From VAZQ01 sp036557665 (GTDB lineage Bacteria > Pseudomonadota > Alphaproteobacteria > Rhizobiales > Xanthobacteraceae): a DNA stretch of 64,000 nucleotides. Numbering within the stretch: the first letter of the stretch is position 1; each line of letters opens with the position of its first letter. Below, in pieces: positions 8,756-17,224 of the stretch. Location: positions 36,755 through 100,754 of the forward strand of contig DATBHG010000044.1 in assembly GCA_036557665.1 (NCBI GenBank), given 5' to 3'. The notes beneath the pieces are model-generated. The model saw nothing but the letters and a program-made list of their open reading frames with translations, was not told the DNA's origin and did no database searches. Position numbers and translations under genes: made by a program.

Positions 8756-10057
8756 ATGCGAAACGAGACGATTGCCATCCACAGCGGCTACGACGTCGAG
8801 CCGACGACCAAAGCCGTCGCTGTCCCGATTTATCAGACCGTTGCTTACGCGTTCGACAGCGCCGAGCATGGGGCGGCATTGTTCAATCTCGACGTGGACG
8901 GATACCGCTATACCCGGATCAACAATCCGACGAACGCCGTGCTCGAGCGCCGGGTTGCCGCGCTCGAGGGCGGCGTCGAGGCAATATGCGTGAGCTCGGG
9001 CCAGGCCGCGCTGAACTATGCCGTCCTCAATCTCACGCAGCTCGGCAGCAATATCGTCTCGGTGCCGCAGCTTTACGGCACGACCTACACGCTCTTCGCG
9101 CATCTCCTGCCAGGCCAGGGAGTGCAGGTGCGGTTTGCGGAATCGGACGCACCCGATGCGATCGCGAAGCTTATCGACGGGAGCACCAAGGCGGTGTTCT
9201 GCGAAAGCGTGGGCAATCCCGCAGGCAACATCTGCGACCTCGAGGCTCTGGCAACGGTTGCGCATGGCGCCGGCGTCCCTCTGATCGTGGACAACACCGT
9301 CGCCACTCCCATCCTTCTGAAACCATTCGAATACGGCGCGGATATCGTCGTGCACTCTCTGACCAAATTCATGGGCGGCCATGGCACCACGCTGGGCGGG
9401 ATCATTGTGGACAGCGGACGCTTCCCATGGAAACAGAATGCCGGCCGCTTTCCCATGTTCAACGAGCCTGATGCGTCGTACCACGGGCTGATCTATGTCG
9501 AGCACTTCGGCGCGAGTGCCTATCTCGCGCGTTGCCGCAGCGTCTATCAACGTGCCACCGGAGCCGTGCTGTCGCCGCTCAGCGCGTTTCTCCTGCTGCA
9601 GGGCATCGAGACGGTGGCGTTACGGGTCGAGCGCCATGTCGAGAATGCGCGGCGAGTGGCCGAGTTCCTGCGCAAGGACACCAGGGTAGAATGGGTCAAC
9701 TATGCCGGATTTGCAGATAATCCCTATCACGGGCTGGCACAGAAATATCTTCAAGGGCGGGCCTGCTCTCTACTGACATTCGGCGTCCACGGCGGATTTC
9801 ACGCCGGCGTCAGGTGTTATGACGCGTTCAACCTGATCAAGCGTCTCGTCAATATGGGCGATGCCAAGTCTCTGGCGTGCCATCCGGCCTCGACCACGCA
9901 CCGCCAGATGTCGCCGGAAGAGCAGCGCAAGGCCGGGGTCAAGCCGGAGATGATCCGGCTGAGCATCGGTATCGAGCATATCGACGATATCATCGCCGAT
10001 CTCGATCAGGCACTGGACGCGACCGCGAACGGGCGAGCCTTGCTCGCTGCGGAATAG
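8756..10057 (+). CDS. metY: O-acetylhomoserine aminocarboxypropyltransferase / O-succinylhomoserine sulfhydrylase
   Basis: A 433-residue PLP enzyme of the Cys/Met metabolism family, making homocysteine (or methionine) from an activated homoserine and sulfide (or methanethiol). The PLP lysine lies in VVHSLTKFMGGHGTTLGG, and PIYQTVAYAFDSAEHGAALF and YTRINNPTNAVLERRVAALEGG are family signatures. The ~430-residue length is that of MetY rather than the shorter MetB/MetZ. The ATG at 8756, after GGTGA, is preferred over an upstream in-frame start because family similarity begins at MRNETIAIHSGYD. It is 11 bases before a metA-like gene, so the two are an operon. Confidence 0.9.
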   Translation: MRNETIAIHSGYDVEPTTKAVAVPIYQTVAYAFDSAEHGAALFNLDVDGYRYTRINNPTNAVLERRVAALEGGVEAICVSSGQAALNYAVLNLTQLGSNIVSVPQLYGTTYTLFAHLLPGQGVQVRFAESDAPDAIAKLIDGSTKAVFCESVGNPAGNICDLEALATVAHGAGVPLIVDNTVATPILLKPFEYGADIVVHSLTKFMGGHGTTLGGIIVDSGRFPWKQNAGRFPMFNEPDASYHGLIYVEHFGASAYLARCRSVYQRATGAVLSPLSAFLLLQGIETVALRVERHVENARRVAEFLRKDTRVEWVNYAGFADNPYHGLAQKYLQGRACSLLTFGVHGGFHAGVRCYDAFNLIKRLVNMGDAKSLACHPASTTHRQMSPEEQRKAGVKPEMIRLSIGIEHIDDIIADLDQALDATANGRALLAAE

Positions 10058-10068
10058 CGGAGCAGATA

Positions 10069-11148
10069 ATGGCCGTTCTCAGGATAGCAGCTGGTACGAG
10101 GGTCGCGGCGGCCGAGAGGCAACCGGGCGCGGCAACGCTCGACCGGCTGACCGAGCCGGATGCCGATTTCATCGATGTCGGTCTCGTCAACAATATGCCC
10201 GATGCGGCAATTCAATCGACAGAACGCCAGTTCCTCAAGCTCTTGAATGCCGCCGCCGGCGACAAACAGATTCGTCTGCGCCTGTTTTCCCTGCCCGATG
10301 TCGCGCGCAGCAGCCACGCGCACGAGCAAATGAATGCGACCTATTACGGGCTCGACCAACTGCTCAATAGCCGGCTCGATGCCCTCATCGTGACCGGCAC
10401 CGAGCCGCGCGCGAGCTCCCTGAGCGACGAGCCCTACTGGGGGTCAATCGTGCGACTTCTGGAATGGGCAGGCGAGAACACCATCTCCACCATCTGGTCG
10501 TGTCTCGCGGCCCATGCCGCCGTTCTCTATCTCGACGGCATTCCGCGCCAGATGCTCGGCGACAAGCTGACAGGAGTGTTCGAATGCACCAGCGCTCCGT
10601 TTCACCCATTGACCGCCGGTCAGGCGCGGGAAATCCGGGTGGCCCATTCGCGCTGGAACGAGCTGAGGGAGGATGCATTGGTCCAGTGCGACTACAAGAT
10701 CCTGACCCGATCCGCCGAAGCCGGCGTCGACGCGTTTGTCAGAGAGGGAAAAAGCCTTTTTCTCTTCTTTCAGGGCCATCCTGAATATGACCGCGGAGCC
10801 TTGCTGAGGGAATACCGGCGTGACGTAGGGCGTTTCCTGCGCGGCGAGAGAAACAGCTATCCGTCGATGCCGCGCGGTTACATGGATCCGGTGGCGGCCG
10901 ATTCCCTGGCCAGATTTAAGGAACGCGCTGCTCTCAAAAGACGTGAAAGCCTCCTCGAGGCTTTTCCGTTCTCCTTCGTCGAAAGCAGGCTGCTCCCTCT
11001 CGACTGGCGCTCCGCCGTGCGGCTTTATGCGAACTGGCTATCGTACCTCTCCACGCAAAAAGAGCGGATCCTGGCCTCCAGGTCCGATCGAAGCCGGTCG
11101 CGGGTGCGTACCGCAAGACCGGTGCAATCGGTTCAGGGAATCGGCTGA
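10069..11148 (+). CDS. metA: Homoserine O-succinyl/acetyltransferase family (MetA-like, divergent)
   Basis: A 359-residue class I glutamine-amidotransferase-fold acyltransferase that would activate homoserine for the adjacent MetY. The catalytic Cys is in ISTIWSCLAAHAAVLYLDGIP and the His-Glu pair in LFFQGHPEYDRGALLREY. DFIDVGLVNNMPDAAIQSTERQFLKLL matches the family N-terminus. In E. coli MetA the residue at position 111 (TGAPLG) sets acyl-CoA choice, Gly for succinyl-CoA and Glu for acetyl-CoA. Here the aligned stretch is TGTEPR, placing Arg there, and the usual CWA after the active-site Cys is CLA. Acyl donor, and even homoserine as acceptor, are therefore uncertain. The ATG at 10069 is used; frame upstream is shared with metY sequence. 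Confidence 0.82.
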   Translation: MAVLRIAAGTRVAAAERQPGAATLDRLTEPDADFIDVGLVNNMPDAAIQSTERQFLKLLNAAAGDKQIRLRLFSLPDVARSSHAHEQMNATYYGLDQLLNSRLDALIVTGTEPRASSLSDEPYWGSIVRLLEWAGENTISTIWSCLAAHAAVLYLDGIPRQMLGDKLTGVFECTSAPFHPLTAGQAREIRVAHSRWNELREDALVQCDYKILTRSAEAGVDAFVREGKSLFLFFQGHPEYDRGALLREYRRDVGRFLRGERNSYPSMPRGYMDPVAADSLARFKERAALKRRESLLEAFPFSFVESRLLPLDWRSAVRLYANWLSYLSTQKERILASRSDRSRSRVRTARPVQSVQGIG

Positions 11149-11175
11149 CGAACGATCCGGCAGAAGGGCCGCGAC

Positions 11176-12111
11176 ATGCTATCAAGACCGCAGGCGCATG
11201 AGCACGTTTTGCAACCGAGGCTGCGTGCCACGCCGTTTACTCATATCGGCTTCTCGAAGACCTGGACGTTCTTCAATGGCGATTGGCGCGCAGGCAATAC
11301 GGCGATTCTCGGGGCGCGCAGCCATGCCACCTGGCTCGGCTCGCTGGTGTTTGACGGCGCGCGCGCATTCGAGGGTGTAACACCGGACCTCGACCTGCAT
11401 TGCGCCCGCGTCAACACGTCCGCCGCGAGCTTCTCCTTGGAGGCGAGCATCACCGTCGGCGAGTGGATTGAGCTCGTATTCGACGGATTGAAGCGTTTTG
11501 ACCGTGATGCCGAGCTTTACATCCGGCCGATGTATTGGGCCGAGACCGGCTCTCCCGGCGGCATCCGGCACGATCCGGAATCGACGCGCTGGTGCCTGTG
11601 CATCTATGAAGCGCCTATCCCCAAGCCGGCCGGAACGTCCGTCACGCTGTCGCCTTTCCGACGGCCCACCGCGGAATGCGCGCCGGTCGAGGCCAAGGCC
11701 GGATGCCTTTATCCAAACAATGCGCGCGCCCTGATCGAAGCGCAGCAGCGCGGGTTCGATAATTGCCTGATGCGCGACATGCTCGGGAATATTGCCGAGC
11801 TCGGGACCGCGAATGTGTTCATGGCCAAGGACGGCGTGGTTTACACGCCGGCGGCGAACGGCACGTTCCTCAACGGGGTCACACGGCAGCGCATCATCGG
11901 GCTGCTGCGCGAGGAAGGCGTGGCGGTGATCGAGAAGACCATGAGCTACGCCGAATTCGAGGCAGCCGATGAGCTCTTCTCCACGGGGAATTTTTCCAAG
12001 CTGTCGCCGATTACCCGTATCGAGAACCGGGCGCTGCAGCCGGGTCCCTTCTACCGCAAGGCACGCGAGCTCTACTGGGCATTCGCCCATTCCTCGGCAG
12101 CAAAGCTCTGA
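11176..12111 (+). CDS. ilvE: Branched-chain amino acid aminotransferase (class IV, PLP)
   Basis: A 311-residue fold-type IV aminotransferase moving the amino group of Leu/Ile/Val (or a related amino acid) to 2-oxoglutarate. The N-terminal FFNGDWRAGNTAILGARSHATWLGSLVFDGARAFEG is typical. The PLP lysine is in EAKAGCLYPNNARALIEAQQRGFDNCLMRD, followed by the phosphate-binding AELGTANVFMAKDG and TFLNGVTRQRIIGLL. It resembles the alphaproteobacterial branched-chain aminotransferase subgroup. It starts 27 bases after the metA-like gene and probably belongs to the same transcript. D-amino acid or 4-amino-4-deoxychorismate use cannot be excluded by eye. Confidence 0.85.
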   Translation: MLSRPQAHEHVLQPRLRATPFTHIGFSKTWTFFNGDWRAGNTAILGARSHATWLGSLVFDGARAFEGVTPDLDLHCARVNTSAASFSLEASITVGEWIELVFDGLKRFDRDAELYIRPMYWAETGSPGGIRHDPESTRWCLCIYEAPIPKPAGTSVTLSPFRRPTAECAPVEAKAGCLYPNNARALIEAQQRGFDNCLMRDMLGNIAELGTANVFMAKDGVVYTPAANGTFLNGVTRQRIIGLLREEGVAVIEKTMSYAEFEAADELFSTGNFSKLSPITRIENRALQPGPFYRKARELYWAFAHSSAAKL

Positions 12112-12124
12112 GAGGAGAGACTGG

Positions 12125-12619
12125 ATGAAAACTTCACTCGCGATCGGTTCTCTGGGCATGCTCGCAGGTGCAAGCGTTTGGCTCAGCTCCGATCTCATTG
12201 CCAGACCGATGGGAGGATTTGCTCCTCATGCAGCGCCTTTCGTCCGCGCATTGCCTCGGGCAGTGCCACAAGCAGCTTTCCCGCAGGGGTCTGGCGTTCG
12301 GCGAAATGCATTCGGCAGGCCGTTCTTCCGTCATCGCCGACATTTCGGCTCTGGCTTCCCCGGCTATTGGGGCGCATGGCCGTACGATTATGGGTACGGC
12401 GATGGCTACACCGGCGACAACGCTGCGCTGGGATACGGAGAGCCCTACGCGCCAGCTCCGTCTCCATACTCGGGCGGGCCCTATCCTCCTGCTACGAGCA
12501 CGCCTGTTTCGAAGCAGGTCATCTACGTGGTGCCTTACCGCCCGGGCTGTGAGACCCAAACCGAGACGCTTCCCTGGAGAAATGGAAGCGAGCACTCGAT
12601 CAGAATCGTGCGTTGCTGA
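12125..12619 (+). CDS. Exported Gly/Pro/Tyr-rich protein of unknown function
   Basis: A 164-residue protein with a signal-peptide-like N-terminus (MKTSLAIGSLGMLAGASVWL) and a low-complexity body rich in Gly, Pro, Tyr and Phe (RHRRHFGSGFPGYWGAWPYDYGYGDGY). The C-terminus carries two Cys residues (YRPGCETQTETLP and IRIVRC), which could form a disulfide in the periplasm. A GAGAGGAGAGAC ribosome-binding site directly precedes the ATG, and the gene follows ilvE by 13 bases. Such Gly/Tyr-rich exported proteins are common in this group and have no known role. Its end faces the aa:CP ligase gene convergently. Confidence 0.7.
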   Translation: MKTSLAIGSLGMLAGASVWLSSDLIARPMGGFAPHAAPFVRALPRAVPQAAFPQGSGVRRNAFGRPFFRHRRHFGSGFPGYWGAWPYDYGYGDGYTGDNAALGYGEPYAPAPSPYSGGPYPPATSTPVSKQVIYVVPYRPGCETQTETLPWRNGSEHSIRIVRC

Positions 12620-12657
12620 GCGGCTGGCGAGACGTCGGAGGCCAAATCGGCATCCGA

Positions 12658-13581
12658 TCAGAGTGCCAGCGCCTCGCGCGCGGATGATGGCCACTTTGCC
12701 GGATCGAGCCCGTGCAACGCGAACAGTGCCACTGCCAGCCGATCGACCCCGAAGGCAACACAGCCGGTATGCGCGACCTCACCGGCCTCACTCCTGAGCT
12801 CCCACGTGATCCCGAAATGATCGCGATGATAGTTGAAGCTCATGCAGGCCGTCGGGCTTTCAGGGGAGCGCACGGGGATCAACAGCTCGAATTTCAATGA
12901 CTGCTCCACCTGAGTGTTGGCCATCAGTTTTCCGCCGCGACCGAAAAATGGATCGCTTGCCTGCTCGATCCGATAGGGCAGCCCGAGGCGGTCGCTGATG
13001 CTGCCTGCCCGCGTCATCCAGCGCTCGCGGAAAGCTGCGATTTGCGCTGGTGTGCCGATGCACACGTATTCGCGCATCCGGAACGACTGCAGCCGGTCAA
13101 GCTCTTGCGAGGGCTCGTGACGGAAACAGTCGGAGGCAACATCGAACAGAAGGCCGCCGGCCGGTACGCGCCCGCGCGCTGCCACGATCGGATAGAGCGG
13201 GTAACAGGCGGCGGGGCTCAACACCAGGTCGGCGGCCGTCAGCGCGGACTCCCAGCTCTTCCCGGTCTCGAACCGGGCGACCGCCGCGCCGATTTCGGAT
13301 TCATCGCCATGAAGACAACTGACGCATCCCAGCAAATGCGGAAAACTCTTCAGATATCCGGATTTTTCCAATTGCCAGCGGCTCATGACCGGGGGAAACC
13401 GCAGTATCTCGGTACCAGGCTCGCGATGTTGCGAGATCAGGCCGGACAAGCCTTCGATTATCTGCTCATAAAGCGATGTACGTGCATAAACGCCGTCTGC
13501 GCCCATCGGCTGAAACAGAGCGCGCTCGATTGCGCGAAGGGTCTCTCCTCGATCGAGCGGCGCTTTGAATGCAACATTCAT
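12658..13581 (-). CDS. Amino acid:[acyl-carrier-protein] ligase (class II seryl-tRNA synthetase homologue)
   Basis: A 307-residue class II synthetase-like protein lacking a tRNA-binding domain. It matches the aa:CP ligases of Bradyrhizobium and Agrobacterium (Mocibob and co-workers), which adenylate Gly or Ala and load it on the phosphopantetheine of a small carrier protein. Motif 2 reads DCFRHEPSQELDRLQSFRMRE and motif 3 HTGCVAFGVDRLAVALFALHG. Cys126, Glu171 and Cys274 fall where the catalytic zinc ligands of this family and of methanogenic SerRS are expected. It is downstream of an acyl-CoA-dehydrogenase homologue (54-base gap) and about 1.6 kb from two carrier-protein genes. The amino acid cannot be read from sequence. 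Confidence 0.87.
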   Translation of the reverse strand: MNVAFKAPLDRGETLRAIERALFQPMGADGVYARTSLYEQIIEGLSGLISQHREPGTEILRFPPVMSRWQLEKSGYLKSFPHLLGCVSCLHGDESEIGAAVARFETGKSWESALTAADLVLSPAACYPLYPIVAARGRVPAGGLLFDVASDCFRHEPSQELDRLQSFRMREYVCIGTPAQIAAFRERWMTRAGSISDRLGLPYRIEQASDPFFGRGGKLMANTQVEQSLKFELLIPVRSPESPTACMSFNYHRDHFGITWELRSEAGEVAHTGCVAFGVDRLAVALFALHGLDPAKWPSSAREALAL

Positions 13582-13635
13582 TTGTCGGCCTTCTCGCGTT
13601 GCCTCTGATGCATCTGTTCTCAGCAGTCGCTTGCG

Positions 13636-14892
13636 TCAGTTGCTCAGCGACGACGGAACTTGGGTCAATATCGACGAGCTTGCCACGTTCGCGAGGATCC
13701 GATCGTTGTTGATCATGATCGGCGCCGAGAGGATGTCGCGCAGAGAGCGTCCGATGCTGAATTCGGTGTCGTTGCGGTAGCCGGCGAGACCGCTTGCCTG
13801 GAGCGCTCCCATGACGGTGGCAATGGCCAGCTCGGACGCATTGACCTTCAGCAGGTTCATTGCTGTCTGAAACTCGACCGATTCCAACGCCTTTTCATCC
13901 CCTGACCGCGCCTCGAATCTCTGCGCCGCAGAGGTCACCAGCGCCCGCAAAGTTCTCAGGGAGCCGTTTGCGCGGGTGAGATGAGCCGCTCCCGGCGGCA
14001 GCTGACCACCCGACGTCCGTGCCGCATTGCGGATGAAGAGCCGTGCACGTTCCACCGCGCCGGCAGAAATCCCGGCCCAGACGCTGCTCCAGGTCAGGTG
14101 CGCAACCGGCAACATGGTCTGGGTATGCATCCTCTCGTACGGCTGCGGCAGGATCTGGCCGGCCTCGCCGGCCGCCCGCAACGTAAATCCCGAGCTGCAG
14201 GTGCCGCGCATGCCAAGCGCGTCCCATCCCACGATACGGTCAAGATTGTAGTCCTCCTTCAAGAACACGATCAGCACCTGATCGGATGGTGCGGCGTCGG
14301 GTGAGCGGCGTGCCGTCGTCACAATCCCGTCCGCGTGCTCGCCATAAGAAATGACGGTCGCTTGTCTGGTGAGCGCTATTCGTCCGTCGTTGGCCTCGAC
14401 GGCTCCCGCACTCCTGCGCACATCCCCTCCCCCCTGGCCCTCCGTCGTGGAGGATGCGAGCAGCAGTTGATCGGAGCACAGCCTTCGCAACAGACGTCGA
14501 TGCCAAGGGCTGTGCAGACCATGGCGCACGACCAAGGAAATTTTGGTCTGGTGCATGGCATAGATCATGGCCGTGGAGGCACATGCACGGCCAAGCGCGT
14601 AGCAGACATCGAGGACCTCCGAGAGGCTTGCGCCCTCGCCGCCGAGGTCGCGCGGCACCATGATCCCCAGGAGACGTTGCGCTCGCGCGGCAGCAAGTGC
14701 CTCGCACGGGAAGCGCGCATCGCGATCGACATCGGCCGCGGTATTCGACGCAACCCCGGCAACCAGCTCGGCTCGATGCTTGATGTCTGCTCCCGCAAGC
14801 TCGCCTTCGCTCGCGCCAGGATCTTCGCCAGCAGCGGGCTTGAGCCCTCGCGCCGCTCTGAAATCGTGCAACCCGGTGTTTAGAGCATTCAC
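13636..14892 (-). CDS. Acyl-CoA dehydrogenase homologue of the carrier-protein cassette
   Basis: A 418-residue FAD flavoprotein of the acyl-CoA dehydrogenase superfamily. GIMVPRDLGGEGASLSEVLDVCYALGRACASTAMIYAMHQ is the N-terminal helical domain, GWDALGMRGTCSSGFTL belongs to the beta domain, and the C-terminal four-helix bundle ends SGLAGYRNDTEFSIGRSLRDILS. The medium-chain enzyme's base lies in a YEGT-like turn; here that turn is APIMINNDRI, with no Glu. Homologues such as PltE oxidise aminoacyl groups tethered to carrier proteins. Lying immediately upstream of the aa:CP ligase, it may act on aminoacyl-S-carrier protein rather than acyl-CoA; that is inference. Confidence 0.82.
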   Translation of the reverse strand: MNALNTGLHDFRAARGLKPAAGEDPGASEGELAGADIKHRAELVAGVASNTAADVDRDARFPCEALAAARAQRLLGIMVPRDLGGEGASLSEVLDVCYALGRACASTAMIYAMHQTKISLVVRHGLHSPWHRRLLRRLCSDQLLLASSTTEGQGGGDVRRSAGAVEANDGRIALTRQATVISYGEHADGIVTTARRSPDAAPSDQVLIVFLKEDYNLDRIVGWDALGMRGTCSSGFTLRAAGEAGQILPQPYERMHTQTMLPVAHLTWSSVWAGISAGAVERARLFIRNAARTSGGQLPPGAAHLTRANGSLRTLRALVTSAAQRFEARSGDEKALESVEFQTAMNLLKVNASELAIATVMGALQASGLAGYRNDTEFSIGRSLRDILSAPIMINNDRILANVASSSILTQVPSSLSN

Positions 14893-15177
14893 AGCCGACC
14901 TCGCCGCGCATCAATCGCTACACAGACATCCAGGCAGGTACATAGCTCCTCCCAGCCTGTGTGCACTCCTAGGTAGCGGATCGTGCGAGATGCGTCTTCT
15001 CAATTAGCGTCGGGCACCCGCCCTTTAGTCGGTAAAGGTTACCACGGAAAACCAAGCTGAGCTGAAGCAGGCGCCGCTTCTCTCACGAGACTTCCCGTGG
15101 CACTAACCGGCGCTACGGAATGGAGCTGTGCCGCACGATACCCGTGCCGTCACGCCGTGGAATCCAGAGTGAGGTCA

Positions 15178-15480
15178 ATGTCCGCTCAGGAAACGAACCC
15201 TGGCTATGATCATGCGCACAGGAGCACTGATGCTCCTGACCGCGTGCTGGCCATCGTGCACGAGGTTTTTGCACGCCGGTCAGCATTCCCTTCTCGTCCG
15301 ATACTTCCCAATGACGATCTTCGCGATGTCGGCCTGAGCTCGCTCGATATGGTCAATCTGATGCTCGCTGTCGAAGCCGACTTCGAGATCAAGGTCCCGG
15401 ATACCGAAATGACTTTGACGAACTTTAGGTCGATAGCCTCGATAAATGCGCTGATCGCATCTGTTCTAGAGAACGGATGA
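15178..15480 (+). CDS. Acyl carrier protein, probable partner of the aa:CP ligase
   Basis: A 100-residue carrier protein. LPNDDLRDVGLSSLDMVNLMLAVEADFEI is the conserved helix-II region, and Ser55 (in LSSLD) is the expected 4'-phosphopantetheine attachment site. The C-terminal helix ends SIASINALIASVLENG. The ATG at 15178 gives a normal carrier-protein N-terminus; an upstream in-frame start would add 27 unlikely residues. It is divergent from the acyl-CoA dehydrogenase/aa:CP ligase pair across a 285-base gap, the usual neighbourhood of carrier proteins aminoacylated by such ligases. The second carrier-protein gene follows 111 bases downstream. Confidence 0.88.
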   Translation: MSAQETNPGYDHAHRSTDAPDRVLAIVHEVFARRSAFPSRPILPNDDLRDVGLSSLDMVNLMLAVEADFEIKVPDTEMTLTNFRSIASINALIASVLENG

Positions 15481-15591
15481 AGACCAATGCTGCTCTGTTG
15501 AATTGACCATGTTCAGCACGTTCGCTTGCCACCTGAACCCGCCGCATCTACGAAGAGACCGACGCACGAATATTCCCGAGGTGACCGTCAG

Positions 15592-15864
15592 ATGTCGATC
15601 AGATTAACCATACTGTCCCAGCTGGAGCAGGTTGCCAAGGAGCAGAATGTAAAGCTGCCCCCGCTGTCGGACGATCTTGTCCTCCTGGAATCCGGTTTGG
15701 ATTCGCTTGGCTTTGCCATCCTGGTAGCGCGCCTGGAGGACACCGTTGGCTTCGATCCGTTCTCCGCGTCCGAAGAGGTGTACTTCCCGGTAACCCTCGG
15801 CGATTTCGTCAGTGTCTACGAACATGCCGCCCAGCGCACCAAGACGCCCGAAGTCACTGCATAG
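15592..15864 (+). CDS. Second acyl/peptidyl carrier protein
   Basis: A 90-residue phosphopantetheine-binding protein distinct from the one upstream. LLESGLDSLGFAILVARLEDTVGFDPF contains the attachment Ser38 in a canonical LDSLG motif, with PVTLGDFVSVYEHA as the final helix. This D-S-L-G-F form is common in carrier proteins that pair with stand-alone AMP ligases. The next gene, an AMP-forming ligase, starts inside its 3' end, so the two are translationally linked. The ATG at 15592 is used because the protein fold starts at MSIRLTILSQLEQV. Confidence 0.86.
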   Translation: MSIRLTILSQLEQVAKEQNVKLPPLSDDLVLLESGLDSLGFAILVARLEDTVGFDPFSASEEVYFPVTLGDFVSVYEHAAQRTKTPEVTA

Positions 15865-17224
15865 CTTATTGGGCGCCGAGCGCGCCGACCCTTCCCTCTT
15901 CGCAGCACACGGGAGCGTTCGTGTCGACGAGCTCGTCGGCGGCTCGAGCTTGGGCGGCACGCTCAGCGAGCTGTCCGGCCGCTCCATCCTTGTGGCCACT
16001 CCAGATCAGCTCACGACTGCATTGGCGCTGATCGAGCTCGACGGACTAGCGCGACGGCTCATCATCTGCCCCCCCGATCTGGCTGACGAGCATCTCGCCC
16101 ATATCGTCGATCTGGGTGAAGCCGACGCGGTGATTCATGGGCCGGATGGTCCTCGAGCCGGTACCGCCGGCATTCCAGTGCGGGCGATGTGCAGCCCGAG
16201 AATCGCGCCGGCGCGCGAGGCTCCATCCCGGGCGCACGAGACGGAGTGGATACTGCTGACGTCCGGCACCACGGGCGTGCCGAAGATGGTGGTGCACACG
16301 CTTGCCACTCTCACCGCGGCCGTCAGGATGGATCCGGACCGGCGCGACCCGGTGGTGTGGGCCACGTTCTACGACATACGCCGCTATGGCGGCATGCAGA
16401 TCTTTCTTCGCGCCATGCTGGGGCGTGCCTCGCTGGTGCTTTCAAGCGCCGGCGAAAGCACCTCCGATCATCTGCATCGGCTCGCGCGGCTCGGAGTAAC
16501 GCATCTTACCGGTACGCCTTCTCACTGGCGCTGGGCCATCCTCAATCCCGCGGCTTGCGTCATCTCGCCTCGATACGTCCGGCTGTCGGGAGAGATTGCA
16601 GACCAGCCGATCCTGGACAGCCTGCGCGAGATGTATCCCTCTGCCGGGGTGGCCCACGCCTATGCTTCGACCGAGGCGGGGGTCGGCTTCGCCGTGAACG
16701 ACGGGCTTGAAGGTTTTCCTGCAAGCCTGATCGCTGCAGGCTCCGACTCCGTTCAGCTGAAAATCATCGATGGCTCGCTGCGCATCCGCTCCCCAGGCAC
16801 CGCCCTGCGCTATGTGGGCAACGGCGAGCCGCTGCTCGACCAGGAGGGCTTTGTCGATACCGGCGACATCGTGGAGCTGCGCCGCGAGCGTTACTTCTTC
16901 ATCGGCAGGCGTGGCGGGATCATCAATGTAGGAGGCCTCAAGGTCCATCCCGAGGAGATCGAAGCCGTAATCAACCGGCATCCCGAAGTCCGCATGTCGC
17001 TGGTACACGGGCGCAAGAACCCGATCACCGGCGCCGTCGTGGTTGCCGAAGTGGTGCTGCGCGGGCAATCCGAGCAGCAGGCCCCGCGCGCCGTAGAGCT
17101 CAAGCAGCAGATTTTACAGGCGTGCCGCAGTCAGCTTCCCCAGCACAAGGTTCCGGCTGCCATCCGCTTCGTCCCGACCCTCGGACTCTCGCCCGCGGGA
17201 AAAGCAGCGCGCAACCATGGCTGA
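15812..17224 (+). CDS. AMP-forming acyl/aryl ligase of the carrier-protein cassette
   Basis: A 470-residue ANL-family adenylating enzyme, short for the family. The P-loop is WILLTSGTTGVPKMVVHT (about residues 146-163), the A5 motif YASTEAGVGFAV, and the hinge DTGDIVELRRERYFFIGRRGGIINVGGLKVHPEEIE. The catalytic lysine is in GLSPAGKAARN at the end. It probably activates a carboxylic acid for the carrier protein encoded just upstream, whose 3' end it overlaps by 53 bases at the ATG used; ATG 15824 is an alternative. The reductase gene overlaps its own 3' end by 8 bases. The substrate is unknown; an acyl-CoA product is possible. Confidence 0.82.
   Translation: MSTNMPPSAPRRPKSLHSLLGAERADPSLFAAHGSVRVDELVGGSSLGGTLSELSGRSILVATPDQLTTALALIELDGLARRLIICPPDLADEHLAHIVDLGEADAVIHGPDGPRAGTAGIPVRAMCSPRIAPAREAPSRAHETEWILLTSGTTGVPKMVVHTLATLTAAVRMDPDRRDPVVWATFYDIRRYGGMQIFLRAMLGRASLVLSSAGESTSDHLHRLARLGVTHLTGTPSHWRWAILNPAACVISPRYVRLSGEIADQPILDSLREMYPSAGVAHAYASTEAGVGFAVNDGLEGFPASLIAAGSDSVQLKIIDGSLRIRSPGTALRYVGNGEPLLDQEGFVDTGDIVELRRERYFFIGRRGGIINVGGLKVHPEEIEAVINRHPEVRMSLVHGRKNPITGAVVVAEVVLRGQSEQQAPRAVELKQQILQACRSQLPQHKVPAAIRFVPTLGLSPAGKAARNHG

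Noticed and set aside
14893..15177. A small RNA or gene in the gap between the acyl-CoA dehydrogenase and the first carrier protein
   Set aside because: No tRNA-like fold, convincing hairpin with T-run or supported short gene was found; only a short GGTAA/TTACC repeat near 15030 was seen.
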